NCBI RefSeq assembly: GCF_000143845.1
Contig: NC_014363.1
Span: 791,186-855,185 of the forward strand
Direction: 5' to 3'
From: Olsenella uli DSM 7084
Lineage (GTDB): Bacteria; Actinomycetota; Coriobacteriia; Coriobacteriales; Atopobiaceae
Length of the DNA stretch: 64,000 bases
Below are positions 9,377 through 16,688 of the stretch, in pieces; positions within the stretch are counted from its first letter, which is position 1; every line of letters starts with the position of its first letter. Both the position numbers and the translations under genes were made by a program. Under the pieces are notes generated by a model. That model ran no database searches and was not told where the DNA came from. It saw only the letters and a program-made list of their open reading frames with translations.

Positions 9377-9645
9377 TCACAACAGTTTCCCTCCCGTCCG
9401 TTAACGGGAGCCCTTGGGATGGCAGGGGAGGTATTGTGAAAAGTTTCTTGTCCATTTTCACAGAAGCTCCCCTGTCATCCGCATCTCAGATGCCTGATGG
9501 ATGGCAGGGGAGGTATTGTGAGCGGCTGCCTGCTTCCGGCTCACACTAATTCACCTGTCGTCCGGAGGGCGTGCAGAGATGGACGGCAGGGCAACTTCTG
9601 TGAGCCGTGGCGGTAAAGAGACTCACAGAAGCCCGCCTGCCAGCC
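9377..9645. repeat. Array of seven alternating inverted 23-bp repeats
   Basis: Seven copies of a 23-bp unit related to TCACAGAAG..CCCCTGCC.TCC lie at 9377, 9417, 9458, 9499, 9541, 9581 and 9623. The 2nd, 4th and 6th are in reverse orientation. Start-to-start steps are 40, 41, 41, 42, 40 and 42 bases, so the same-strand period is about 82. Spacers of 17-19 bases separate the units and do not resemble each other. The reverse copies at 9417-9439 and 9499-9521 are identical, while forward copies differ by a few bases. Consecutive forward/reverse copies pair over 17-19 of 23 positions, giving three successive long hairpins plus an unpaired seventh arm. The array fills the gap between two convergent genes, so both transcripts would run into it. 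No cas, RAYT or transposase gene is nearby. Confidence 0.85.
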
Positions 9646-9700
9646 ACAGCTTGTCAGCCGAAAGGCTCGTGCCTGAGAGACCCCGAGAGGCGTCACAGGC

Positions 9701-11173
9701 CTAGTTGTCTCCAAGCTCGGTCGGCCAGACGGCGTCGGCGGGCATGGTTGCGTTGCCCGTCTTGATGTCGTCGGGAATCGAGCTGTCTGCCGCCATGAGC
9801 TCGTTGAGGGTGACGAGGGTGTAACCCTGGGACTGCAGCGAGCTGATGATGGTGGGCAGCGCCTGCACGTCTTGGCTGCGGTCCCCACCGCCGTCGTGCA
9901 TCAGGATGATGGACCCGTTCGTGATGCCCCTGAGGGAGTTCGCCACGATGGCGTCGACGCCCGGGCGGCGCCAGTCCTCGGAGTCCTGGTTCCACAGGAC
10001 GGAGGCGGATACGAGCCCCCCGGAGTTCAGCCAGGTGGACTCCTTGAATGCGCCGTAGGGCGGGCGGAAGATGGTCGTGGACACGCCCGTTGCGTCCTTG
10101 AGTGAGTCAAGGGAGTCGCCGAGCTCCTTCCGTAGCGCGGCCGCGTCGAGCTTGGTGAGCTCGGGATGCGTGTCGGAGTGGCTGGCGACCTGCATGCCGG
10201 CGTCGGCGACGGCCTTGGCGAGATCGGGGTACTCACGGATGTTGTTGCCCAGCTGGAAGAAGGTTGCCTTGGCGCCGTACTGCGCAAGGATGTCCAGGTA
10301 CTGCTGGGTGAACTCGCTGGGACCATCATCAAAGGTCAGCGCGACGAGCTTCTGGCCGTTGTCCGGGGTGAAGTTGTGCAGGAAGACGGTGCAGTTCTGG
10401 ACCTCCTGGACGGTGACCTCGGCCGTCTCGCCGGAATCCCTGCCCGTGCGCGTCTCGGTGATGCCAACCTTCCCCCACTGCTTGATGTAGGCGAAGGCGC
10501 CGTAGCCGCCCTCCATGACAAGCTTGGGCTGGACCTCCGAGGTGGTCGCGTCGTAGTCCTCGGTGGTGTCGCTGCCGTCACCGATCTCGATGGTCTCGCC
10601 GCCCCGGACGCCGTAGGCCCCGACATTCTCTGCGGAGAGGTCCTCTCCGTCGACTTTCGCCGAGAAGGGCGTGCCCCCGCCCTCTCGGATCACGTTGCCA
10701 AGGACGGAGACGTAGTTGCCCGCCGCCACCTGGATCTTGTTGTCGTCCTTGAGCTTCTCGAGGGACTCGCCCGGCTGGGCCTCGATCTGGTTGCCGTTGA
10801 GCGTGAGCTTGACCGGGCGATGGGCCCAAAGGTAGGCACCCCCGCCGATCATGGCGACGAGGAGCACCAGGGCTATGAGGGCGGGAGCCTTGCCGGACCT
10901 CCTGCGTCCGTTACCCCTCCTGCCGTGCCCCCCCTTCTCCGAGAGGGCATGCTGGCCGGTCTCGCCGCCCTGGCCGTAGACGGCGCTGGGGATGTAGTAG
11001 GCCTTCTTGACGGTGGGCTGTCCTTGGCCATGCGTCCCTGCGGTGCGGGAGTGATGCTTGCCTGTTCCATGCGCATGTGTCTGTCGGGCAGGCGCGACTC
11101 GCCGCGTCGGCCTGGATGGTGCCTCGCGCCGCGTTGAGCTGTCCGTTGGGCTGTCGTTCTCGTGCTCTGCCAT
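9701..11173 (-). CDS. Membrane-anchored polysaccharide deacetylase (NodB domain)
   Basis: A 490-residue protein. It has a basic cytoplasmic head of about 95 residues, one transmembrane helix (about 96-116), an extracellular beta-rich segment of about 150 residues, and a C-terminal NodB deacetylase domain (about 280-470). All five NodB motifs are present: TFDDGP with the catalytic Asp, HSDTH with two metal His residues, RPPYG, DSEDW and LMHDGGG with the catalytic His. It should therefore be active. It probably removes acetyl groups from peptidoglycan GlcNAc/MurNAc (PgdA-like) and so protects against lysozyme. GGGAG lies 5 bases before the ATG. It is monocistronic, and its 3' end abuts the alternating repeat array. 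Confidence 0.92.
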   Translation of the reverse strand: MAEHENDSPTDSSTRREAPSRPTRRVAPARQTHAHGTGKHHSRTAGTHGQGQPTVKKAYYIPSAVYGQGGETGQHALSEKGGHGRRGNGRRRSGKAPALIALVLLVAMIGGGAYLWAHRPVKLTLNGNQIEAQPGESLEKLKDDNKIQVAAGNYVSVLGNVIREGGGTPFSAKVDGEDLSAENVGAYGVRGGETIEIGDGSDTTEDYDATTSEVQPKLVMEGGYGAFAYIKQWGKVGITETRTGRDSGETAEVTVQEVQNCTVFLHNFTPDNGQKLVALTFDDGPSEFTQQYLDILAQYGAKATFFQLGNNIREYPDLAKAVADAGMQVASHSDTHPELTKLDAAALRKELGDSLDSLKDATGVSTTIFRPPYGAFKESTWLNSGGLVSASVLWNQDSEDWRRPGVDAIVANSLRGITNGSIILMHDGGGDRSQDVQALPTIISSLQSQGYTLVTLNELMAADSSIPDDIKTGNATMPADAVWPTELGDN

Positions 11174-11343
11174 GGTACTCCCGATCCATTCCGCCTTGTC
11201 GATGCCTCAGATGCATATGGCACAAGCATATCAGTTTGATCGGGGCTTAGGTTGTAGCCTCGTATAACTTCCGAGATACGAGCGCAGTCGTCCTCCCGCC
11301 TACGAGCGCAGGCGCCTCTGGAGTGGCCCTTTGGTGGAACGGA

Positions 11344-11425
11344 CAGGTTTCCGCAGGAAACTGCAAAACTTGCGACACGCCTACCTGGTGCTTCTCGAAA
11401 ACCGACAGGCTCCTGCGGAAAGCTG
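11344..11425. repeat. Pair of 20-bp palindromes, intergenic region 11174-11482
   Basis: Two related imperfect palindromes, CAGGTTTCCGCAGGAAACTG at 11344-11363 and CAGGCTCCTGCGGAAAGCTG at 11406-11425, lie 62 bases apart in the 309-base gap between the DUF1015 gene and the deacetylase gene, both on the minus strand. The first is a near-perfect 8-bp stem with a short loop. They could be regulator sites or small repeat-derived hairpins. Apart from these I see nothing else in the gap. Confidence 0.55.
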
Positions 11426-11482
11426 CTCAGTCCTGTAGACAGGTCAGGTCACCATCAGGCCGGATCGGCATCAGGCCAGAGG

Positions 11483-12841
11483 TCAGATCCGACGGATGAA
11501 GAGGCCGCTTCTGAGCTTGGGCTCGAACCAGGTGGACTTGGGTGGCATGAGAAGCCCCGCGTCGCCTACGGCCATCAGCTCATCGACGGAGGTCGGGAAG
11601 AGCGTGAAGGCGACGCCGCCATCCTTGGCCTGGCGTTCCAGCTCACCGGTGCCGTGTATGCCGCCGACGAAACTGATGCGCGGATCCTCGCGGGGGTCGG
11701 CAATGCCCAGGATGGGGCCCAGTATGCGCTCTTGCAGCAGGGAGACGTCGAGTGATGCGACGGGGCCGCCCGACCCTCCCTCGGGGGCGTTGCCGTCGGC
11801 TTTTCCAGCGAACGTGAGCTCACGCCAGCTGCCGTCCGCATAGAGTCCCATGCGCCCCTTGGTGTGGGGCTCGATGGGCGCAGCCTGGGGGGGACCGGCC
11901 TTAAAGCCCGCGGCCTCGATGCGGCCGACCAGCCCCTCGACGGAGAGCCCGCCCCTGTCTCGCACGACGCGGTTGTAGGGGAGCACACATAGCTGGCTGG
12001 CGGGGAACAGGACGGAGAGGAACAGGTCCCAGGGCCGTTCGGCCATCATGGCCTCGTCTGCGCCAGGGTCGGTGCCAGCGGTGGGGCCCGTGCCGATGTC
12101 ATCGCCGTCGGCGCGGGCGTCCCTTGGGACTGACTGCGACTCTCGGCCTTGCCCCCGCCCATGCGCACGACGGCGCTCGAGGCTCACGGCGACTGCGGAG
12201 GCAGCACGATGGTGGCCGTCGGCTATGTAGGCGCAAGGCACGGTGGCGAAGGCGGCCTGGATGGCTGCGACGGCATCGGGCCTGGCTATGCGCCATACCG
12301 TCTGGCGCACGCCTCCCTCGTCCGTGAAGTCATAGAGGGGACTTCCCGTGCATGCGGACCGCACCAGGACGTCCAGGGCATAGCTGTCGCGGTAGGTCAG
12401 GAAGATGGGGCCGCTCTGGGCACCCGTCGTGCGGATGTGCTCGATGCGGTCGCGCTCCTTCTCGTGACGGGTGCTCTCGTGGCGCCGTATGGTGCCGTCC
12501 AGGTACTCGTTGGCCGAGCAGGCGCAGACGATGCCGGTCTGGGAGTGGCCGCCCTGCTCCAGACGATAGATGTAATAGCAGGCCGTCTCGTCGCGGACGA
12601 GGGTCCCGTCGCTGGTGCGCAGGCGCATGAGCTCGGCTGCCTTGGCGTAGACTTCGGGTGCGTACATGTCCTGTGAGGGGCCGAAGGCGGTCTCGGGCCG
12701 GTCGATCTCAAGGAAGCAGCCAGGATGCGCCGCAACGTAGGATGCCGCCTGCCTTCGGTCGAACACGTCGTAGGGGGGCGAGGCGAAGTCGGCGGCCCTC
12801 TCGGGGGTCGGTCTCCAGCAGCTCAGGGGCTCTGCGCGCAT
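11483..12841 (-). CDS. DUF1015 family protein
   Basis: A 452-residue protein of the DUF1015 family, recognised from the N-terminal ASPPYDVF segment, the HPGCFLEIDRPE region, RRHESTRHEKERDRIEH, and ADGHHRAASAV. The biochemical function of this family is not established. It sits 41 bases behind the serA-like gene and is the last gene of a serC-serA-DUF1015 operon, the linkage seen in many anaerobes. That suggests a role tied to serine metabolism. A low-complexity charged insertion of about 45 residues follows ADGHHRAASAVAVSLERR (nucleotides about 12045-12190), so this copy is longer than a minimal family member. GGAGAGG precedes the ATG. Confidence 0.88.
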   Translation of the reverse strand: MRAEPLSCWRPTPERAADFASPPYDVFDRRQAASYVAAHPGCFLEIDRPETAFGPSQDMYAPEVYAKAAELMRLRTSDGTLVRDETACYYIYRLEQGGHSQTGIVCACSANEYLDGTIRRHESTRHEKERDRIEHIRTTGAQSGPIFLTYRDSYALDVLVRSACTGSPLYDFTDEGGVRQTVWRIARPDAVAAIQAAFATVPCAYIADGHHRAASAVAVSLERRRAHGRGQGRESQSVPRDARADGDDIGTGPTAGTDPGADEAMMAERPWDLFLSVLFPASQLCVLPYNRVVRDRGGLSVEGLVGRIEAAGFKAGPPQAAPIEPHTKGRMGLYADGSWRELTFAGKADGNAPEGGSGGPVASLDVSLLQERILGPILGIADPREDPRISFVGGIHGTGELERQAKDGGVAFTLFPTSVDELMAVGDAGLLMPPKSTWFEPKLRSGLFIRRI

Positions 12842-12882
12842 CGTGTGTCCTCTCCTCTAGTCGTTGTCCGGCCTCCGTCCCC

Positions 12883-14082
12883 CTAGGCCCGCGTGGCCTC
12901 GCGAGGGGGCTCCAGCACGCGGATGCGGTAGATGCCGGGTATGGGGCGCAGATCGGCAACGGCCCCGTCGTCCAGGCGTCCATCGAGGTCGATGAGGGTG
13001 TAGGCGCTGCCGTCCTGGGCCTCGTTGCTCATGCGACGGATGTTTGCATCATAGCGCGCAAGCACGGCGGTGATCTGCCCGATCATATTGGGCACGTTGT
13101 CGTGCAGAGCGGCGATGCGCAGGCCGCTCGTGACGGGCCCCAGGTCGCAGTCCGGGTAGTTGACGGAGTTACGGATGATGCCGCTCTCCAGGTAGTCCTT
13201 CATCTGGCTGACGGCCATGGCCGCGCAGTTCTCCTCGGCCTCGTTGGTGCAGGCGCCCATGTGCGGGGTGATCATGGTGCGGGGCATCCGCGTCGTCTTG
13301 GGCGTCGCGAAGTCGCACACGAGCGAGCCCAGCCGACCGTCCTTCAGCGCCGCGGCCACGGCGTCCTCGTCGATGATGTCGGCGCGGGCGTAGTTGACGA
13401 GCATGGCGCCCTCGTGCATGAGGGCAATCTGCCGGGCGCCGATCATGCGGACGGTGTCGTCCTTCGAGGGCACGTGCAGGCTCACGTAGTCGGCGTCGCG
13501 GCAGAGCTCATCGAGGCTGTCCACGCGCTTGACGCTGCGGGAGAGCTGCCAGGCATGCTCGACGGAGAGGTAGGGGTCATATCCGTGCACGTCCAGCCCG
13601 AGCGAGACGAGCGCATTTGCGACCTTGGAACCCACTGCCCCCAGCCCCACGACACCGACCTTGCGACCGATGGCCTCGTGCCCCACGAAGGCCTTCTTGT
13701 TCCTCTCGGCGTCCCTCACGATGTCAGGGTCCTGGGCGTTGTCCAGGACCCAGTTGATGCCGCCCAGGGTGCCGCGCGAGTTGACGAGGATCATGCCCAC
13801 GACGAGCTCCTTGACGGCGTTGGAGTTGCCACCTGGGGTGTTGAATACCACGATGCCCCTGCGGGCGCAGTCTTCGATGGGGATGTTGTTGTAGCCGGCT
13901 CCGGAGCGCGCGACGCAGCGCACGTTGGGGCCGAGGTCCATCCCGTGGATGTCGCTTGCGCGGACCAGGATGGCGTCCGCCCCGTTCACGTCCTCGTACC
14001 TCTCATAGCCCTCACCCAGGTCGACGATGCCGTCTCGGGTGATCTTCCTGCTGATGTTGTCCATGATCTTGACGTGACGCAC
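12883..14082 (-). CDS. serA: D-3-phosphoglycerate dehydrogenase-like protein
   Basis: A 399-residue member of the D-isomer-specific 2-hydroxyacid dehydrogenases. It would oxidise 3-phosphoglycerate with NAD+, the first step of serine synthesis. Visible are the Rossmann motif GLGAVGSKVA, the catalytic Arg in NYARADIIDE, and the His in ITPHMGA. A C-terminal ACT domain (NVPNMIGQITAVLARYDANI) is a possible serine-sensing site. The usual catalytic Glu region is replaced by the shorter LVCDFATP form, which groups it with the clostridial-type enzymes. The start is set at the GTG at 14082, because AGAGG lies 7 bases upstream; longer in-frame starts add a Pro/His/Arg-rich, unconserved leader. It lies between serC and the DUF1015 gene on one strand. 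Confidence 0.9.
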   Translation of the reverse strand: MRHVKIMDNISRKITRDGIVDLGEGYERYEDVNGADAILVRASDIHGMDLGPNVRCVARSGAGYNNIPIEDCARRGIVVFNTPGGNSNAVKELVVGMILVNSRGTLGGINWVLDNAQDPDIVRDAERNKKAFVGHEAIGRKVGVVGLGAVGSKVANALVSLGLDVHGYDPYLSVEHAWQLSRSVKRVDSLDELCRDADYVSLHVPSKDDTVRMIGARQIALMHEGAMLVNYARADIIDEDAVAAALKDGRLGSLVCDFATPKTTRMPRTMITPHMGACTNEAEENCAAMAVSQMKDYLESGIIRNSVNYPDCDLGPVTSGLRIAALHDNVPNMIGQITAVLARYDANIRRMSNEAQDGSAYTLIDLDGRLDDGAVADLRPIPGIYRIRVLEPPREATRA

Positions 14083-14206
14083 GGGGATTCCTCTCTGTGA
14101 GCGCATGGCCCTCCAGGGCGGAGGGCTTGCGTGCGGGTGCGGACGGGCTGCCTGCGGGTGTGCGGGCACGCGGGCGCGGATGGGTCGAGGGCCGGCGTGC
14201 TGCCGG

Positions 14207-15385
14207 CTAGCCAGATCGGACGCCCTTGGGGTCCGTCGGGCTTCCCGACGTCACCTGAGTCGGCGTTGCACCGGCCCTCGTCGCGTTTTCAGGCGCCGCG
14301 CCCGCATGGGTGGCCTCGAAGTCCGCCATGCATGTGACGAGCTCTTGCACGGAGGCTGGCGAGACCGCGTTGTAGCAGCTCGCGCGCATGCCGCCCACCA
14401 GACGGTGCCCCCTGACGTTGACGATGCCCCTCTCGGCCGCAGCCTCCACAAAGGAGTCGTCGAGTTCGGGAGAGGAGGTGCGGAAGGTGACGTTGGCGAT
14501 CGAGCGGTCCCCTGCGCGTACCGTCCCACAGAAGAGGCCGCTCTGGTCCAGGTAGTCGTAGAGGAGCCGCACCTTGTCCCAGTTGCTCCGCTCCATGGCC
14601 TTCAGGCCCCCCTGGTCCTCGATCCAGTGGAAGACCTTGCCGCACACGTAGATGGCCCAGCAGTTGGGGGTGTTGAGCAGGGAGCCCTTGTCCGCCTCGA
14701 CGCGGAGGTCCAGGTAGGTGGGGCAGATGTCGGCGAGCGCCGGTCCCTGGGCGATGAGGTCGTCGCGCACGATGACCACAGCGGTGCCGGCGGGTCCCGC
14801 GTTCTTCTGCACGCCGGCATAGACGAGCCCGAAGGCGCCCACGTCGAGCGGCTGGGACAAGAAGCAGCTGGACACGTCCGCGACCAGGGGCACGTCGTCC
14901 GTCTGGGGGAAGTCCCTCATCATGTTGCCGAAGACCGTCTCGTTCTGGCAGACATAGACGTAGTCGAGGGTCTGGTCCACGGAGTCGGGGAAGGCGGGCA
15001 CGCGGTCGAAGGAGCTGTCCTCGCTCGAGGCGATGACGATGGCGTCACCGTACCTGCGCGCCTCCTGCCAGGCCCTCTTCGACCAGTTGCCGCTCACGAC
15101 GTAGCCGGCGCGCCTCGTGCGCATGAGGTTGAGGGGCACGCCCGCAAACTGCAGCGTCGCCCCACCCTGCAGAAAGAGCACGCGGTAGTTCTCCGGTATG
15201 TCCAGCAGGCGCCTGAGCGTGGCCTCGGCATCGTCCATGATGGACTGGAAGGCACCGGAGCGGTGGCTCATCTCCATGACCGACATCCCGCAGCCGCGGT
15301 AGTCGAGCATCTCGGCGGCACACTCGCGCAGCACGCACTCCGGCAGGGTCGCGGGGCCGGCGGAGAAGTTGTGGACTCGGGCCAT
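14207..15385 (-). CDS. serC: Phosphoserine aminotransferase
   Basis: A PLP enzyme of about 392 residues that converts 3-phosphohydroxypyruvate and glutamate to phosphoserine in serine synthesis. The family signature HNFSAGPATLPECVL is at the N-terminus. The MSVMEMSHRSG segment, GGATLQF phosphate/PLP loop and active-site Lys in GVQKNAGPAG follow. The C-terminus has an extra tail of about 30 Ala/Thr/Pro-rich residues. The start is ambiguous: GGGAGG is followed by closely spaced ATG codons at 15388 and 15385, with another at 15397 overlapping the site. The last leaves the most normal spacing. It is the first gene of the serC-serA-DUF1015 operon. No separate phosphoserine phosphatase is in the operon, but a HAD phosphatase is transcribed divergently. 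Confidence 0.94.
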   Translation of the reverse strand: MARVHNFSAGPATLPECVLRECAAEMLDYRGCGMSVMEMSHRSGAFQSIMDDAEATLRRLLDIPENYRVLFLQGGATLQFAGVPLNLMRTRRAGYVVSGNWSKRAWQEARRYGDAIVIASSEDSSFDRVPAFPDSVDQTLDYVYVCQNETVFGNMMRDFPQTDDVPLVADVSSCFLSQPLDVGAFGLVYAGVQKNAGPAGTAVVIVRDDLIAQGPALADICPTYLDLRVEADKGSLLNTPNCWAIYVCGKVFHWIEDQGGLKAMERSNWDKVRLLYDYLDQSGLFCGTVRAGDRSIANVTFRTSSPELDDSFVEAAAERGIVNVRGHRLVGGMRASCYNAVSPASVQELVTCMADFEATHAGAAPENATRAGATPTQVTSGSPTDPKGVRSG

Positions 15386-15404
15386 CATGCCTCCCATCCT
15401 GGTC

Positions 15405-15418
15405 TGTTGGAACCAACA
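15405..15418. promoter_or_regulatory. Inverted repeat between serC and HAD gene
   Basis: TGTTGGAACCAACA has 6-bp arms around two central bases. It lies 20 bases upstream of the serC start in the divergent serC/HAD promoter region. Its size and place fit a regulator binding site; the regulator is unknown. Confidence 0.4.
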
Positions 15419-15488
15419 TAGCGCCTGGATGTTTCAGGCAGGCTACGGGGCCGGCTTTTGGGCCCTCGCGGTTAGGGAGGACAGACGC

Positions 15489-16181
15489 ATGGACGGCATG
15501 GGCGAGGGGGACGCGCTCTCACGGGCCGTTGCGGCCGAGCGTACGGTGGTGGTGTTCGACTTCGATGGCACGCTCGCCGATACGATGGGCGGCATCGTCG
15601 AGGTGGCGTCGGGGGTCCTGCGCGACTTCGGTCTGGACGAGGAGTGTCTGGCGGATTGTCCCAAGCTGGTGGGTCCGCCCTTCCCCGAGGCCTTCTCGGA
15701 GGTCTTCGGCCTCTCCCTTGCGGACGCACAGCTCGTGACGGATCGCTTCCGCGAGCGCTACAACGGTCGCGGACTGGTGAACTGGCCCAACTTCCCTGGC
15801 ATTCCCGAGCTGGTCAGGGAACTGTCCCGGGCAGGCAGGACGGTCGCCGTGGCGAGTTCCAAGCGCGAGGAGACCCTGCGTGTGGCACTGAGGCAGGAGG
15901 GCATCCACGACCTCTTCGACCGGGTGCGGGGCAAGCGCCGCGAGCTGGGACACGACAAGGCCGACACCCTGCGCGAGCTCATCGGCGAGCTGGGCGTCGC
16001 ACCCGACGACGTCGTGATGGTGGGGGACCGCTTCTACGACGTGGATGCCGCGCTCGCGTGCGGGCTGCCCTGCGTGGGCGTCACCTACGGCAGGACGGCG
16101 CCGGCGGGCGAGCTCGAGCGGGCGGGCGCCTGCAGCGTGGCCGAATCCGTCGAGGAGCTGGGGCGCGTCCTTCTCGGCTGA
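15489..16181 (+). CDS. HAD phosphatase (phosphoglycolate phosphatase-like)
   Basis: A 230-residue HAD hydrolase with complete motifs: FDFDGTLADT (both catalytic Asp), AVASSKRE (motif II Ser), a Lys in GHDKADT, and MVGDRFYDVDAA (motif IV). A four-helix cap follows motif I, as in the Gph/PpaX group. AGGGAGG lies 8 bases before the ATG. It is transcribed divergently from serC, sharing a 100-base control region. It could supply the missing phosphoserine phosphatase activity of the serine pathway, but the sequence alone fits phosphoglycolate or pyrophosphate chemistry equally well. Confidence 0.85.
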   Translation: MDGMGEGDALSRAVAAERTVVVFDFDGTLADTMGGIVEVASGVLRDFGLDEECLADCPKLVGPPFPEAFSEVFGLSLADAQLVTDRFRERYNGRGLVNWPNFPGIPELVRELSRAGRTVAVASSKREETLRVALRQEGIHDLFDRVRGKRRELGHDKADTLRELIGELGVAPDDVVMVGDRFYDVDAALACGLPCVGVTYGRTAPAGELERAGACSVAESVEELGRVLLG

Positions 16182-16299
16182 CGGGAACTTCCGTCACCGA
16201 TCGGGCCAGACGTGATAGCCGCTTCCGGTGTGGGGTAGAAGGGGCAACAGGGAGCCAACGGACGTAGCGCTGCGGCGCGTATCACGAAAGGGGTCTGCC

Positions 16300-16671
16300 A
16301 TGGCCGGTTTTGGCGATCTGGGCGAGGGTGTCTACAAGATGTTCCTGGCGGGCGTCGGCGCGGTCGCGATGGGTGCCGAGAAGTCCCAGGAGATCGTGGG
16401 CGAGCTGGTCAAGAAGGGCGAGCTCACGGTCGAGCAGGGCAAGATCGTCAACGAGGAGCTCAGGCACCGGTTCGAGGGCGTTGCCAACGACACCTCGGAC
16501 TCGCTCCTTCGCGCCAAGCTCAGGGGCATGACGCCCGAGGAGCGTGCGGCCTGGATCAGGCATGCCCAGCAGGTGAGTGACGACCTCGAGGCCCAGGTCA
16601 CCAAGGTGGAGGTCGAGGAGGGGCCCGCGACAGACGAGCCGTCCCCTTCCGCTGACACCACGACCGAGTAG
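16300..16671 (+). CDS. Phasin-family protein
   Basis: A 123-residue protein with the phasin-like amphipathic helix pattern: a hydrophobic MFLAGVGAVAMGAEKS start, VGELVKKGELTVEQGK, a helical Glu/Arg-rich middle, and an acidic Ser/Thr/Pro tail. Proteins of this family (PhaF/PhaI type) coat storage granules or act as small scaffolds. GAAAGGGG lies 6-7 bases before the ATG. The gene ends 17 bases before the ABC1-kinase gene and is clearly cotranscribed with it. No polyhydroxyalkanoate synthase is in the window, so a granule role is not supported by context. Confidence 0.8.
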   Translation: MAGFGDLGEGVYKMFLAGVGAVAMGAEKSQEIVGELVKKGELTVEQGKIVNEELRHRFEGVANDTSDSLLRAKLRGMTPEERAAWIRHAQQVSDDLEAQVTKVEVEEGPATDEPSPSADTTTE

Positions 16672-16688
16672 CGCCCGGGCGGGGATGC

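Noticed and set aside
9377-9645. CRISPR array
   Set aside because: Repeats alternate in orientation, differ from copy to copy, spacers are only 17-19 bases, and there are no cas genes in the window.
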